DNA of 59,536 bases from Ophiothrix spiculata (GCA_000969725.1 JXSR01S002225.1); one strand, 5' to 3'; positions 1 through 11,672 are shown, counted from the stretch's first letter. The notes: generated from the sequence alone by a model not told the origin. Numbers and translations are program-made.

Positions 1-597
1 AAAACTGCATTAAAATCGTCCATATTTGACTCGGTGATCACGTGACAAATGTTTAATGCCAAAGGTCAAACGTGAACCGGCCTCCCGACTGGTAACAGTT
101 ATCCTTGTTCTTGTGCTAAATTTTTGCCAGAGCCAAGGCTTTTAAAATGCACACTGTGTAACAAATCACCCACTTACACACTTAAACCTGCATTTTTTAA
201 CTTCACACAAAATGAACCCCATACCTGACAACCTGTAAATGTGTGAAAGTAGACTTTGCAACCAAAAAAGTAGATTATTTCAATAAAAAGTAGATTTTAC
301 ACACAAAAGTACTGGAAGTTATTTAATTTCACAGAATCAGAATCTCATTAAGTAAGATTTTCTGTTGTCATAAGCCTCAAAAATCTTACTAAATAAGATT
401 AAATCTTACTAGTTGGCAGGTATGGAACCCCCTTTTTATAGACATGCTACATTACTAACTCCTTAATTTGCAACAGAGGTTTACACAGGCCCATTACTCT
501 TGTACTTACAACCTCCCCTCCTCCAGCAACCATTTATAGTCTAAGTGCTGTTCTGCAACTCACATATCAATCATGCTAATATATCATTATACATTTC
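1..597. other. No gene seen; AT-rich flank
   Basis: I see no coding exon, RNA gene or convincing repeat here. Short open frames lack codon structure or similarity to anything I recognise. Confidence 0.5.
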
Positions 598-902
598 AAG
601 GGTTTGGCGCTACAAGCCAGTATCTGCATAACTACAGTAAATTCAAGGTCACAAAATTTCAAGGCCTGATAGCTTTTTTCCTGATGAATGGTCTAATTAA
701 CTCATTCATCTTGAAAGTGCCATCAAAATCTGATTGTTCTTTCCCGATGAATGTTCTAAATAAATCATTCATCAAGACCTGATGGTTCTTTCCAGATGAT
801 CTAAACAAGATCATATATCTTAAAAGAATCAGCAGGTCATGAAATTTTTGACCTTGGGATTGCTGTTATGCAGATACGGCTTAAATTGTGGCGCTCAACC
901 CT
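598..902. mobile_element. TIR element, family 'GTATCTGCATAAC'
   Basis: The two ends are inverted copies of each other. The left end reads GGGTTTGGCGC then CAGTATCTGCATAAC. The right end, reverse-complemented, reads GGGTTGAGCGCC then CGTATCTGCATAAC. The interior has no coding capacity and contains repeated GATGAATG / CATTCATC motifs. A longer relative with the same ends lies at 38815-39498, so this is a dispersed non-autonomous DNA element. I could not fix a target-site duplication. Confidence 0.6.
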
Positions 903-907
903 GGATT

Positions 908-1763
908 TATTTGAGAGAATGACTACCAATGTCAACATGGAACTTCTTACTTCTAAAAGTACATGCATAATATATATAATTCCAAATTTTCTGCAATAAG
1001 TGTTCACTGTTAAGAAAATTATACATCAAATTTCCATAACCAACAATTTTTTCATTACATTTGCAGAATTACAATATTGCACACATCTGCAAATGCCCAG
1101 TTAAGTTTAATTATGTCCACCCACACAAATTACAGCCACCATTTCCAGTCTCGCTTGTTTGCAGCTCACTATACATCATATTTCTTTACTTGTTTGAGAA
1201 ATTTACTACCAATACTGACCCAATTTTAGTGTCTCATTTGCAACTTGCATATCAATTAGGCTAATACATCAATATATCAATTGAACCAATACATCATATT
1301 TCTCCAGTCGTTAGCTCTGACTGAGCCATCATCTATTTTGATCTAGCTTAGACCAGGGAAATGTTGCTAAGTCGACTGAGCATTATACTTGCTAAGCACA
1401 GTTTCTGGCTTCGCTTTGGCCCACCTCACGTGCGCTGTGCCATGCAGTGAACTTGACAAGTTCTCACAATTGTTTGAGATAATGACTACTGATTCTAATG
1501 ATTGACAATATATTCACCAATGATGTTAGAAACTTTCAAGATACCCATTTCCATAAAAATTACAAAAATACAAAATATCCTGCAAAAGTGTTCTTAACGA
1601 GTTCATTGTTAAGATATTTTAACATAGAGATTCATAAAAATACAAATATTTGAGCTGAATTTCCAGCACTACAATATTCTTCTACACATCTGTTGCATGC
1701 AAAATGCCCAGCAAAGTTGAAGTATTGCCACCCACACAAAATTACAGCCAGCAATTTGAGTCT
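908..1763. repeat. Diverged direct duplication
   Basis: The segment at about 908-1160 is repeated, diverged, at about 1470-1763. Shared landmarks include a TTGAGA-ATGACTAC block, TACAATATT, CACATCTG followed by AATGCCCAG, and CCACCCACACAAA followed by ATTACAGCCA. It looks like an old segmental duplication of non-coding DNA. The part between the copies shows nothing recognisable. Confidence 0.6.
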
Positions 1764-1771
1764 CCCTCATA

Positions 1772-2071
1772 CCCTGGTCACATAACCTTGCCGCGAGGTT
1801 AGGATGTGTTTACAGCGTCATACCAGCAGACACCGATCGGAGACCGGACACCAATCGGAGACCGGACACCGACCAAAGTCTGGCCGGTGTCCATGAGTCA
1901 TAGAGACGCCGGAAGCATGCCGCAAGAATTTAATTCCGAGTTAAAACCTTGCGGTTTGTATACGATGTCTTCAGTTATGGTCACATAACCACCGGCGTCC
2001 GACCGGGAATCGCAAGCATTCACCAGTGTTATACCGATGTCATACCGGCGTTGCGGCTTATGTGACCAGGG
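1772..2071. mobile_element. MITE with CCCTGGTCACATAA ends and TA target duplication
   Basis: The left end reads CCCTGGTCACATAA and the right end TTATGTGACCAGGG, a perfect 14 bp inverted pair. Each end is bordered by TA (1770-1771 and 2072-2073), which fits a Tc1/mariner-type TA duplication. The 300 bp interior holds short imperfect internal repeats (CGGAGACCGGACACC twice) and no transposase, so the element is non-autonomous. Confidence 0.75.
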
Positions 2072-2433
2072 TATCACTGGTAATTTCAATAAGGCCAATG
2101 AATCATATTTCTGCATATTTTTTCTTCATATTCATTAGAAATGTATCTATTCTTATACTGGGTTCACACCTAGTTCCATTATATTTGGTTTGGACAAGGA
2201 GGGGGAGGAAGGTTAAAATTTCCAAGGGTTATTTTTGCAGAAAAGGGTCCCAATGTCATAACTTAGGATTTCCATTCAAAAAGTGGCATGTTTTTTCAAA
2301 ATGTGAGCCCCAGCAATCCTAACCCTAACCCCACTGAACCTCACAATATCCCATTCCACAAAGTTAAGAAATTCGTCGAAGTAAAATTACGTCATAGACC
2401 CGAGTTAGCTATGATCACGAAATTGCTGCCATG

Positions 2434-2508
2434 GCATCGTCTGCTCAGTGGCTTGACATAGTGATAATTGGAACAGGAAGCGGGAGGTCCCGGGTTCAAA
2501 TCCAGGTG
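2434..2508 (+). mobile_element. tRNA-like head of a SINE (or tRNA pseudogene)
   Basis: A box A-like stretch (TGCTCAGTGG at about 2442) is followed about 50 bp on by a box B match (GGTTCAAATCC at 2492-2502). This is the spacing of an internal Pol III promoter. The acceptor stem does not pair cleanly, so it is not an intact tRNA. A tRNA-derived SINE fragment is the likeliest reading. Confidence 0.45.
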
Positions 2509-3119
2509 AAAATCTAAGGAGAAGTGCAAGGTTAATCATATTTTTGAAAAAGCTGACCAGAATCTATGGACTCTGAAAAGCAGACCCATGTCTACATTCT
2601 CTATTGAAAAAAATGCACCATCACATGACAAAAAATTACTCCTTAACAAAGTTAATAGGGTCTTTCCGACCTTCATCTTCCTACAACCATGCATATGAAC
2701 TTAGAAGTACAGAGACCCGACAAACCGGAGAAAATGAGTCTTGACTGACTACTTTCAAGTTTTGGGCCAATCCAAATTCCCAGACTTTTCCCTGATTTCA
2801 GGCATTTTTTATCAAATTCCCAGACTTTTCCCTGACTGAATAAAGTAAAATAATTATCCATGATTTCCCTAATAAGCATGAAACACTAATACATGATAAG
2901 CGTTACTTGTGGACAAATGCAGGGGTGTGAGAGGCCAGTTGACAAACACAAGGAAAAGTGTCGTAAACTTGGGGTAAAAGGTCAAAAATGGACTGAAAAT
3001 GAATGAAAAAACTAAAATTTTAGCACTTGAACATTTTCAAAAACGAGGAAATCAGCTGAAAAGAGGAACTCTCTCTCACACCCCTGCAAATGGATTGATT
3101 GATCTTGGTCTTGTATGCT
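2509..3119. other. No gene seen
   Basis: The stretch is non-coding and AT-rich. A short direct repeat (AATTCCCAGACTTTTCCCTG, at about 2775 and 2816) is the only structure noted. Confidence 0.45.
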
Positions 3120-3122
3120 TAA

Positions 3123-3354
3123 GGGGCGCACCATTAGATTTCCAAGGGGGGAGCAGGAAGTTGGGTTCGGGTTGGAATTTTTTTTTTTTTTGCGTCCCGT
3201 TCGGGGGCGATTTTTTTTTCTTGGAAATTACCGTTTTTTCCCCTATTCCATGTTCAGGGGTGAATTTTTTTTTCCTTCTGCATATGGAGGGGGAATTTTT
3301 TTTTTCTAAAAACTTCCTGCTCCCCCCCCCCCTGGAAATCTAATGGTGCGCCCC
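3123..3354. mobile_element. MITE with GGGGCGCACC ends and TAA target duplication
   Basis: The ends are inverted: GGGGCGCACCATTAGATTTCC on the left and its reverse complement on the right. They are flanked by TAA on both sides (3120-3122 and 3355-3357). A 3 bp TAA/TTA duplication is typical of PIF/Harbinger elements. The interior is made of long T runs broken by short G/C-rich pieces and is non-coding. Confidence 0.75.
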
Positions 3355-4292
3355 TAATTTCATGACATGGATAACCACGTTATGACCTTTCATGTGAATT
3401 TTACCACTAGTGCCCATCTATGCAATACTACCTATATTAACAGATCGCCATGGATACCATGATTGATTGACAAGCTATGATGATAATCACTACACCATAG
3501 CAATTTTGCCCGCTTGGACTCGACACTTATGGAAGCAAAAAGGACAAATTTGTGGGTTGGATGTGTCAATGATAAAACTGAACCAAAATATTTGCATTTT
3601 GCTGATAGTTAACTGACATTTGCAATCTAATCTACGATAGAAGGAAAACAAATTCTTCATTTATTTAGATCTCTGAAGAGTATATTATAAGCTTGTATAT
3701 TTGATGAATACATAAAGTAATCAATATGACTAGACGTGGGTGTGTCCATAAACAAAGCCTATTCAGGGGTTTGTTTCTCATCTTGGGCAAACTAAAGGCT
3801 TGGCTTCACAGTCCATCCCCATTCTTTTATCCGATTTCAGCTGTCTATCTTAAAATGCCTCAAAATTAGCACCTGCTATGGTGTAGCGCACACAAACTGA
3901 TGCAGTAACATCAAAAGATGGGAGAGGGTGAATTTGTTTGTTTTGTTTTTTTTTGTTGGGAAAAAATTCTTTTGTTCTGAATTTGTCTTTTGAAATTTTA
4001 CTAAGCTTCCAACATTAAAATTGGTCAAGACAGTACATGTGAAAAAGTGTCTAACCAAAGATCCCATTTAAAAATGGTCCAGGATCCATGACTCTTCAGT
4101 TAGAATTGTACATTTGGAACCTTTTAATGAATGCCTGATCTGAAATTCTGTATGTTTTCATTTAAAAAAAAAACATCACACAGCTTCAAGTTTTCCTTAA
4201 ATGTCTGTGCTTTGCCACATATATGAAAAACATTTTGATTAATCTGCTTGAAGCTTCACACAAGGTTCCTTGTCCAAATAAAATAGTGGGAC
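3355..4292. other. No gene seen
   Basis: This is non-coding, AT-rich DNA with a T-rich run at about 3935-3960. No splice-bounded open frame with recognisable protein content was found. Confidence 0.45.
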
Positions 4293-4437
4293 CAGGGGTA
4301 GCACCAGGTCAAAAAGTTTAGGAGCCCCTTGAGACAACCAAGCTATACAGTAAATGCAAAAATAGGCAGAAATAATGAGTCCCAAGTGGTTTTGGGTGAG
4401 TCCGGGACTCACATTATGCATCCTAGCGCTACCCCTG
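4293..4437. mobile_element. hAT-type MITE with perfect 8 bp target duplication
   Basis: A 145 bp element begins CAGGGGTAGC and ends GCTACCCCTG. It is flanked by AGTGGGAC on both sides (4285-4292 and 4438-4445). An exact 8 bp duplication with CAGGGG... ends is the signature of hAT transposition. No coding capacity remains. Confidence 0.9.
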
Positions 4438-5407
4438 AGTGGGACAGTTGTCGAATAACAACATAGATGTATTATACATGTATTACTACAACCAATTTTC
4501 CTGCTAAGGCCGTATGGTGCACAAATGGCACTAGAGTTTGGAAAATTGGTGCTACAGGCTTTTTGAAAATATGTGGGAAAGATGCTTTATCTGTTCTTTT
4601 AGCCAATCGTCAGACCCAGCTAGTGATTTGGGCATAAACATCTCTTCAATTTTGTTTAAATTGGTCAAATTAGCACAAGCTAAAATTCTTTTTGACTAAA
4701 CACTGTATGTTACCATGGTCACTGGGTGTCCCATGTCTAAAAAAGTTTATGATCAAATAAACCAATTAAAAAATTAGACAAAGCTGGAAGATGAAGTCTC
4801 GTCAATTCGCTAAATTATTTGTTTGATTTGTTGTGTAATCACATCAATTTCAATTAATATTTTCCATCACATGCTAGTCCAATACATGGATCACATGCAT
4901 GATCTTGTGATTCTTACAAAAATGGGGTGACGCAAAAACCGCCACGTACCGGGTCATCCACCGTCTCAAAATAATCGGTTAAATGAAATAACTTTCGCAG
5001 CACTGCCAATGACCGAATCGCGTGATGTGATCATGATGCACGCGCCTATAATCCTCTGATAAATCAACAACCAGTTGGACCAGTAAAAATTTTTTTACAT
5101 AAACCACCATCTCCAATCAATTAATTTGAATGAACTTTTCTCAGCACTGCAATCATGTGAATTGATCGTAATGGATGCGCCTAAAAGTCTATCATATATA
5201 TTTCAATTTACCAACAAATGGGGGCAAGCCTAATTTGCTATGTAAAACCAGTGTCTAACTTCCAATGAACACAATTTTTATTCTCAAACACTTAATCTCG
5301 ATATTCGTACTTGGTTAATTTAGAATATGCTTATTTTGTTGCCAAGGTGGTAACTGGCAGAAACCAGCCGTAAATGCAGCCTCTTGACATGCTCATTGAG
5401 ACATATG
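4438..5407. other. No gene seen
   Basis: This is non-coding DNA. Near its right end a piece reading CCGTAAATGCAGCCTCTTG (about 5368) resembles the end of the neighbouring TIR element and is probably a fragment of it. Confidence 0.45.
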
Positions 5408-6058
5408 AGACCGTCCATCCTAAACCGGCCATAAATGCAGCCTCTTGTCATTTAATTTGTTTAAATACTTACAAAGACCATGTATAAGGATTATAATGAC
5501 ACCTTTATACACTTCACTCAATTTCCAAAAGTCAAGTTTTATAGTAATATATAGATACCTTTACAGAGTCTTGAAATCGCAGCGACATAGCTTGCAAGGT
5601 TCTCTCAACCTCTTCATTCAGCGTAGTGGTGAAATCCTCCTAGTCACATGACCATCCGCTAGGACGGTCATGTGACAGAAGAACGTCATAGATGGCCGGC
5701 AGAACGTCATAGACACTGGCTATGATCTGCCAGAGGTTAAGAGGTTGAGAGAACCTCGCAAGCTACGTCGCTAAAAGGTATCTATATATTACTATTTCAA
5801 CATGACAGAGTCCAAGAATAATCTGCAATTGAACATCAAAACCCCATATTTTCTGTTAATTGTCCTCAAAATATACAGATATATTTCATATTTCCGATCA
5901 TTTTCTTAAAACACTTTGCTGGTGTTTTGAGGTAAGCACAAGGATTGTGAATCCGTCAAAAAATCAATTTTGGCAAATTACGACCTTGACATGTATTTTC
6001 ATCTGTAGCGCAAAATAAAGTTTGCTGCATTTACGGCTCAATTGAGATGGATGGTCAC
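5408..6058. mobile_element. TIR element, family 'ACCGTCCATCTCAAAC', interrupted
   Basis: The ends are inverted copies: about GACCGTCCATCCTAAACC on the left, and GAGATGGATGGTCAC on the right, with GCATTTACGGCT just inside. A second copy lies in the opposite orientation at 14209-14632 and aligns along its whole length. Shared internal blocks include CACAATCCTTGTGCTTAC and AAACACCAGCAAAG (or complements). The copy here is longer because a foldback element (5541-5795) sits inside it. No transposase was seen. Confidence 0.8.
5541..5795. mobile_element. Foldback MITE nested in the 5408-6058 element
   Basis: The left arm starts ATAGTAATATATAGATACC and the right arm ends with its near-exact complement. 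Further in, the arms share AGCTTGCAAGGTTCTCTCAA / TTGAGAGAACCTCGCAAGCT. The related copy at 14209-14632 lacks this segment and gives the empty-site reference. The loop contains short inverted pieces (GGTCATGTGAC). Confidence 0.85.
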
Positions 6059-6609
6059 TTATGACACTTTGAAAAGTGTTGAAAAAAAATGTTTGAAAAA
6101 CAGAATTCAATATAGGAAATCTCATTTTCTGGTAAAGCTATAGACAATCAAATAAAAATATTAAAACCAACACTGCGGCTGGATTGCTTCCTACACATCC
6201 GATGAAAATCCAATATATTCAAAATCATTTCCCCTTCTAACTTCTTTTTCATATGATTGAATGAGTTCTTTGAGATGTCAAAAACTAGATGAAATCTATA
6301 TCAGTTCAAAATCACTTGCTACATGGTGCCTTGTCCCTATTCTCTACATTTTTAATTTGCTAACTTTGTATTAACATTTGTCTACCTTGTACATATTATG
6401 ACTGCATTTTACAACATCAGATTCTGATAGTGTTTTTTTTTTCCCAAGCTTTTTCAAAGACATACAAAAAACAATGAAATTCTGGCAACAATGGCCCTCC
6501 CCAAAGCACTTTCAGAAGAATCTTAAATACCAAAAACAAAATGTGTACCCTTTGACACCAATATTGAACAAGCTCTTGCCATCCGCAAAAAGTGAGATTT
6601 GACACCTCT

Positions 6610-7200
6610 GGCAGTTTGCTTAATTGTGAATTTATAATGGTCATTTTTATTTAACCCACGTGGTCACTGTGTTTATCGTCACGGTTGTTGAACCTCGACC
6701 TGCTCTGTCCTGCTGTGTATATTTTAGTATACGATGAGACAAGAGTTGACCTAGGAGATGAATGGAAAATCACTCAAGCAAATTTGTTACTATGAAGGTC
6801 ACCTTGTTTATTTGCTATGTTAAAGAACATGTAAAAATAAAGCGATACATACACGGAAATTAATATCTATCTGCGGATTATGCAGAAAAAATGGATTCAA
6901 ATACCGACATTTACGTGTTTATGTTGATTTTTTCAACATTGGTCAGCAGAGAAAATCATAAAAGGCAAGTTTATGTCACTTTTATTTCATTAACTAGACT
7001 ATCCTGCCATGTTTGTGTATTATTGGTGCAATTTTATATGTTTACATGTATCACAATGCATTGCTTGTTGATTTTTGTGGTTAAGCACTCGGCTATAATT
7101 TTGCTATTTTTTCAAACCTATGAAAATGGCGACGCACTATAAGGTCACGTGGGTCATTTAAATTTGACCAAATAAATTCACAATTAAGTAAACTATCTGG
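6610..7200. mobile_element. TIR element with ~55 bp inverted ends
   Basis: The left end (AGTTTGCTTAATTGTGAAT, later ACCCACGTGGTCAC) matches the reverse complement of the right end (AGTTTACTTAATTGTGAAT, later GACCCACGTGACC). The interior of about 480 bp holds an 83-codon open frame at 6891-7142 that I do not recognise and treat as chance. Confidence 0.75.
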
Positions 7201-7382
7201 CTATATTTCTATATTTCTTGATTTGTATCATAATGACAACAGCATGAACTATATCATTTGGTATCAAGGAACTAATTTCATAGTTAACAACAGAAAAAAC
7301 AGTCTAACTAGTTATTAAGCTTATATATAGCATGATTAAGAAAAATTGGAAGAGAAAAACATTTCCCTAGTGTCATGATCTA

Positions 7383-8145
7383 AAGTACCACCAAAAAGTA
7401 ATGCGACATAGTTTGGCACCTATTTTTACTTAAATTGGTTTATCCCAAGTACAAAAACGAGGCACAGTAAGGAAACTGATTTATTCCCCTGCATGTAGAT
7501 GCCTCATTGACCCCAATCCAGTCAAAAATAGCGGCATGGCTGCATCCCAAAGAACGAAAACATGTGATTCAAAAGTTGCAGCAACCACATTCATCTTTGT
7601 AATAAGTAGCATGGGTACAAGGCCATTTATGGCGGGATTTTTGAAAAGATTATTTTACCACGAGGAGTATATGTTGTATCATCCAATTGTTCCGATATCT
7701 TAAGTTCAGAGTTAACAGGAAACTCAGACCAACAACAACACTGAATGGACTTAGACGCATTCTTCTGAGAGAGTGGGCATCTGATCCACAGTATGAGGAG
7801 GCGTTGCATGGCCGTTGTAAATAAAAGAGGTGGACATACAAAATATTGAATAGCTGACAATAAACATGCATAAAAACATGATTAGTAAAAGAAATGAAAA
7901 AGTTGGAAAAGAAGGTTGGTCATTTGTGAACATCGTATTGTCTTAAATTGCAGCATTTTAAAATCGGAAGGAAATTTTTGAAAGGGTGGTCTGTCTGACA
8001 TATTGATTTAAATAGGGCAAATTTGGTATTAAAATTTAGGAAAATAAGTCAGCTTTCTTACTGTATCATGTTTTTGTACATCCGAATTACCATTTTCAGT
8101 TTAGTCAAGTACCAAACTATGTCGCGTTACTTTTTGGTGGTACTT
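7383..8145. mobile_element. TA-flanked TIR element, AAGTACCACCAAAAAGTAA ends
   Basis: The ends are inverted over about 35 bp (AAGTACCACCAAAAAGTAA followed by GCGACATAGTTTGG). Both are bordered by TA (7381-7382 and 8146-8147), as in Tc1/mariner-type insertion. The 763 bp element has no long transposase frame. Short frames of 73-77 codons on the minus strand (7627-7871) are not recognisable. Confidence 0.8.
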
Positions 8146-9045
8146 TATAATTACGAAATGGCACAGTATGGAATGGAATTAAATATATTTAAGAAATATA
8201 TTTAACAATTCAAATAATACTAATTCTACTCGAGATACCTTTCGAATAGCACTACCATTACAAAAATTCTACATGTTTATATTGTGCATCATAAGTATGA
8301 GGGCAGTATAAAAAATAACCCACAGGTGACAGTTGATGCAAGGATTTCATAAGCTGTTTTATTTAAAAAGCGGAAGCCAGGGTCCACACTAATAGAAATA
8401 GGCATCAGCTGCAACACAAAATTCACAGAATTCTTATAACCGTCCCATTCTTTTCAACCTACTATTTTTATTATCAGATATTATCAACACAAAGTTCCTG
8501 CAATATCAAATATTAATCAAAAGCCAGGGAACCAATAAAAACTAACGAGTCAGCTTGTTGTTGGACGTTATTAAAAACAAGGGGCGTACATCTAGCTCCA
8601 TTGTGCACATTCCTAGAAACCACCTTACACAAACAAATTAGAGGCAATACAATACAAATCTATTGTAATCATAATTAATAGATAATACCTCATCGTTTCA
8701 GACTAATTACCCACATAAATCAAACATGAGCTAAAATTAGGAAAAAAATACTTTGGACCATTAAAATATCAGACATTAGCTGTACTAACATGACCTTGAT
8801 CAGAGGCAAAAATAATGGGAGTTTTCAAGGGCACCTACAAGGCTTTAGGTGGTTTGTCTCGCGTCCCACGCCCCACACACACATTGAATTTTCACAGCGC
8901 ATCTCAAATGGTCAAAATGTTGAACACAAATTTTAATTCAGATTTTCTTCTTTATTTTTAATAAACTTGGCAAAAATATCCCTGCAACAAGTCATTTTTT
9001 CTTTTCGAAATCTGAAAGATGATCATATGTTATGATAAGACCAAT
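8146..9045. other. No gene seen (contains repeat 8394-8682)
   Basis: Apart from the direct repeat listed separately, I see only AT-rich non-coding sequence. Confidence 0.4.
8394..8682. repeat. 289 bp direct repeat, copy 1
   Basis: The segment recurs almost unchanged at 10514-10802, where it runs straight into the N gap. It starts AGAAATAGGCATCAGC and ends CATAATTAATAG in both copies. The few differences (for example GTTGGACGTTATTAAA versus GTTTGAAATTATTAAA) show two distinct sequences. They could be a true recent duplication or two haplotypes placed in tandem. Confidence 0.85.
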
Positions 9046-9971
9046 ATGTACACTAGCCATTTAAAGTATTTCCGCACTAACACATTATTCAGCCATACCT
9101 CACAAGGCGTTTATAAGGAAACTATCTGGAAACTTATGTTGCTTTTGGTCAGATCTGATAGGTAATCTAGTTAAGTGTAAAATTGAGCTCCGAATGGGAT
9201 CTACCCCTCACGTACAGGGAGGGGAGGGGCAACAACACAAATGGGTCGAAAAACGTGATTTTTAGGTCAAATTTGATTTGACAACACGTGGGTCAAGGTC
9301 ACTTCACTACTCAAGTTGAGTGGTCATATGGAATGTGTATATAGGGACAAGCAGACAATTAAATGTCCTGGTCACACTTGACTGCGCCAAGAAAATGCTT
9401 GGAAGCATACGAAAAATGATCCTTCAAGGCCCCACCAGTTTACAAAAATAGGGCTGTGATGAATGTGGAATGTTTTGTGACGGTATATGACAGATTGAAA
9501 ACCTCTTAAAACATTTTAAAATGTCATATACCGCCAGGGACCATTCCACTTTTATCACAGCCCTATTTTTGTAAACTGGGAGGCGTTGAAGGATCATTTT
9601 TCGTTTGTTTCCAAGCATTATCTTGGCGAAGTCAAGCGTGACCATGAAATTTAATTGCCTGCTTGTCACTCTATTACATATACACATTCCATATGACCAC
9701 TCAACTTGAGTGGTGAAGTAACCTTGACCCAGGTGTTGTCAAATCAAATTTGACCTGAAAATCACAATTTTCGACCTATTTGTGTTGTTGCCCCTCCCTG
9801 TACGTGAGGGGGTTGATCCAAATTCGGAGTTCAATTTTACACTTAACTAGATTACCTATCAGATCTGACCAAAAGCAACATAATTTTCCAGATAGTTTCC
9901 TTATAAACGCCTTGTGAGATATGGCTGAATAATGTGTTAGTGCGGAAATACTTTAAATGGCTAGTGTACAT
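9046..9971. mobile_element. 926 bp near-complete palindrome (foldback element)
   Basis: Two arms of about 450 bp, from ATGTACACTAGCCATTTAAA on the left to its complement on the right, meet around 9505-9515 with a tiny loop. The arms differ by scattered substitutions and small indels. They include paired CGTACAGGGAGGGG / CCCTCCCTGTACG and TGACCACTCAACTTGAGTGG motifs. The element would form one very long hairpin. The 87-codon minus-strand frame at 9424-9687 lies inside the palindrome and is not a credible gene. Confidence 0.9.
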
Positions 9972-10513
9972 CCAAGATATAATTGTATGAAGAACATTAA
10001 AATATTGAAAATCATACATCAAAATGTCATAATCCCTCAATGGCATAACACACTGAAATGCTCTGAAATGGACCCTCAATGGCGTAATGCACTATTTCCT
10101 GCCATATAAAGTATGAATATTAAACATTTGAAAGTTTTTTCTGTCGTATTTCTTGGAATTTTAGAATAGCTGGCGAAAAAGTGATACTAAAGTTAAAGAT
10201 ATCGAAAAAAGGTGACCCTTTTGTCGAAAGTTACTCTGAAAAGGCACCCCTTTTTCTAAAGGCGTCAACGATGCCAATGGTTGACGCCAATGGACCATAT
10301 CTGAAGAGCATTGGTACCACTTTTTTCCTCAAATGATGTTGATCTGTGTACATTATGGGAGCAACTCCAGAAAGAAAAAAAACGAAATATGACTGAGCTC
10401 ATATAAGAACTGAAATAGCTGGTATAGGACATTTAAAATCATGCCCACATTCATGTGTAACAAATAAAATCTTGGAAACTACATCTTAATTTGTTATTGA
10501 TATTTACCATAAA
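9972..10513. other. No gene seen
   Basis: This is non-coding DNA with a short local repeat (CCTCAATGGCATAACACACTG, then CCTCAATGGCGTAATGCAC). Confidence 0.45.
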
Positions 10514-10802
10514 GAGAAATAGGCATCAGCTGCAACACAAAATTCACAGAATTCTTATAACCGTCCCATTCTTTTCAACCTACTATTTTTATTATCAGAT
10601 ATTATCAACACAAAGTTCCTGCAATATCAAATATTAATCAAAAGCCAGGGAACCAATAAAAACTAACAAGTCAGCTTGTTGTTTGAAATTATTAAAAACA
10701 AGGGGCGTACATCTAGCACCATTGTGCACATTCCTAGAAACCACCTTACACAAACAAATTAGAGGCAATACAATACAAATCTATTGTAATCATAATTAAT
10801 AG
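10514..10802. repeat. 289 bp direct repeat, copy 2, cut by the gap
   Basis: This is the second copy of 8394-8682 in the same orientation. It stops exactly where the N run begins, so the true repeat may be longer. The first copy continues beyond the matching point into different known sequence. Confidence 0.85.
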
Positions 10803-11463
10803 NNNNNNNNNNNNNNNNNNNNNNNNNNNNNNNNNNNNNNNNNNNNNNNNNNNNNNNNNNNNNNNNNNNNNNNNNNNNNNNNNNNNNNNNNNNNNNNNNN
10901 NNNNNNNNNNNNNNNNNNNNNNNNNNNNNNNNNNNNNNNNNNNNNNNNNNNNNNNNNNNNNNNNNNNNNNNNNNNNNNNNNNNNNNNNNNNNNNNNNNNN
11001 NNNNNNNNNNNNNNNNNNNNNNNNNNNNNNNNNNNNNNNNNNNNNNNNNNNNNNNNNNNNNNNNNNNNNNNNNNNNNNNNNNNNNNNNNNNNNNNNNNNN
11101 NNNNNNNNNNNNNNNNNNNNNNNNNNNNNNNNNNNNNNNNNNNNNNNNNNNNNNNNNNNNNNNNNNNNNNNNNNNNNNNNNNNNNNNNNNNNNNNNNNNN
11201 NNNNNNNNNNNNNNNNNNNNNNNNNNNNNNNNNNNNNNNNNNNNNNNNNNNNNNNNNNNNNNNNNNNNNNNNNNNNNNNNNNNNNNNNNNNNNNNNNNNN
11301 NNNNNNNNNNNNNNNNNNNNNNNNNNNNNNNNNNNNNNNNNNNNNNNNNNNNNNNNNNNNNNNNNNNNNNNNNNNNNNNNNNNNNNNNNNNNNNNNNNNN
11401 NNNNNNNNNNNNNNNNNNNNNNNNNNNNNNNNNNNNNNNNNNNNNNNNNNNNNNNNNNNNNNN
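10803..11463. other. Assembly gap (661 N)
   Basis: The bases are unknown. The missing last coding exon of CCT3 (about 34 residues) could lie here, since it should be left of 16978, but nothing in the sequence shows that. Confidence 1.
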
Positions 11464-11672
11464 ATTTTCATAAATGGTGAAACATTTTACTCCATGACAA
11501 AAATTTAACACCATGAGAAAAAATCAAAATGAAAATTTACATTCCGAATGAAAATTTACATTCTGAATGAAAATTTAACATAGTTGTGAAAATGTAACAC
11601 CATGAGAAAAATTCTGAATGAAAATGACTACAAAAATGACAAAGTATATCTAGGCCTTATGATTCACATCAA
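11464..11672. repeat. Dispersed repeat, copy also at 32840-33035
   Basis: The sequence just right of the gap (ATTTTCATAAATGGTGAAA..., ending near TATATCTAGGCCTTA) matches 32840-33035 in the same orientation. It includes CCATGAGAAAAAATCAAAAT and CCATGAGAAAAATTCTGAAT. The motif CACCATGA-GAAAA recurs within each copy. Confidence 0.8.

Noticed and set aside
6891..7142. 83-codon frame with several hydrophobic segments
   Set aside because: It is inside a short TIR element, with T-rich codons giving Phe/Leu/Ile by composition. It is too short for a transposase.
10746..11514. Long open frames of ~250 codons on the minus strand
   Set aside because: They consist almost wholly of unknown bases from the N gap.
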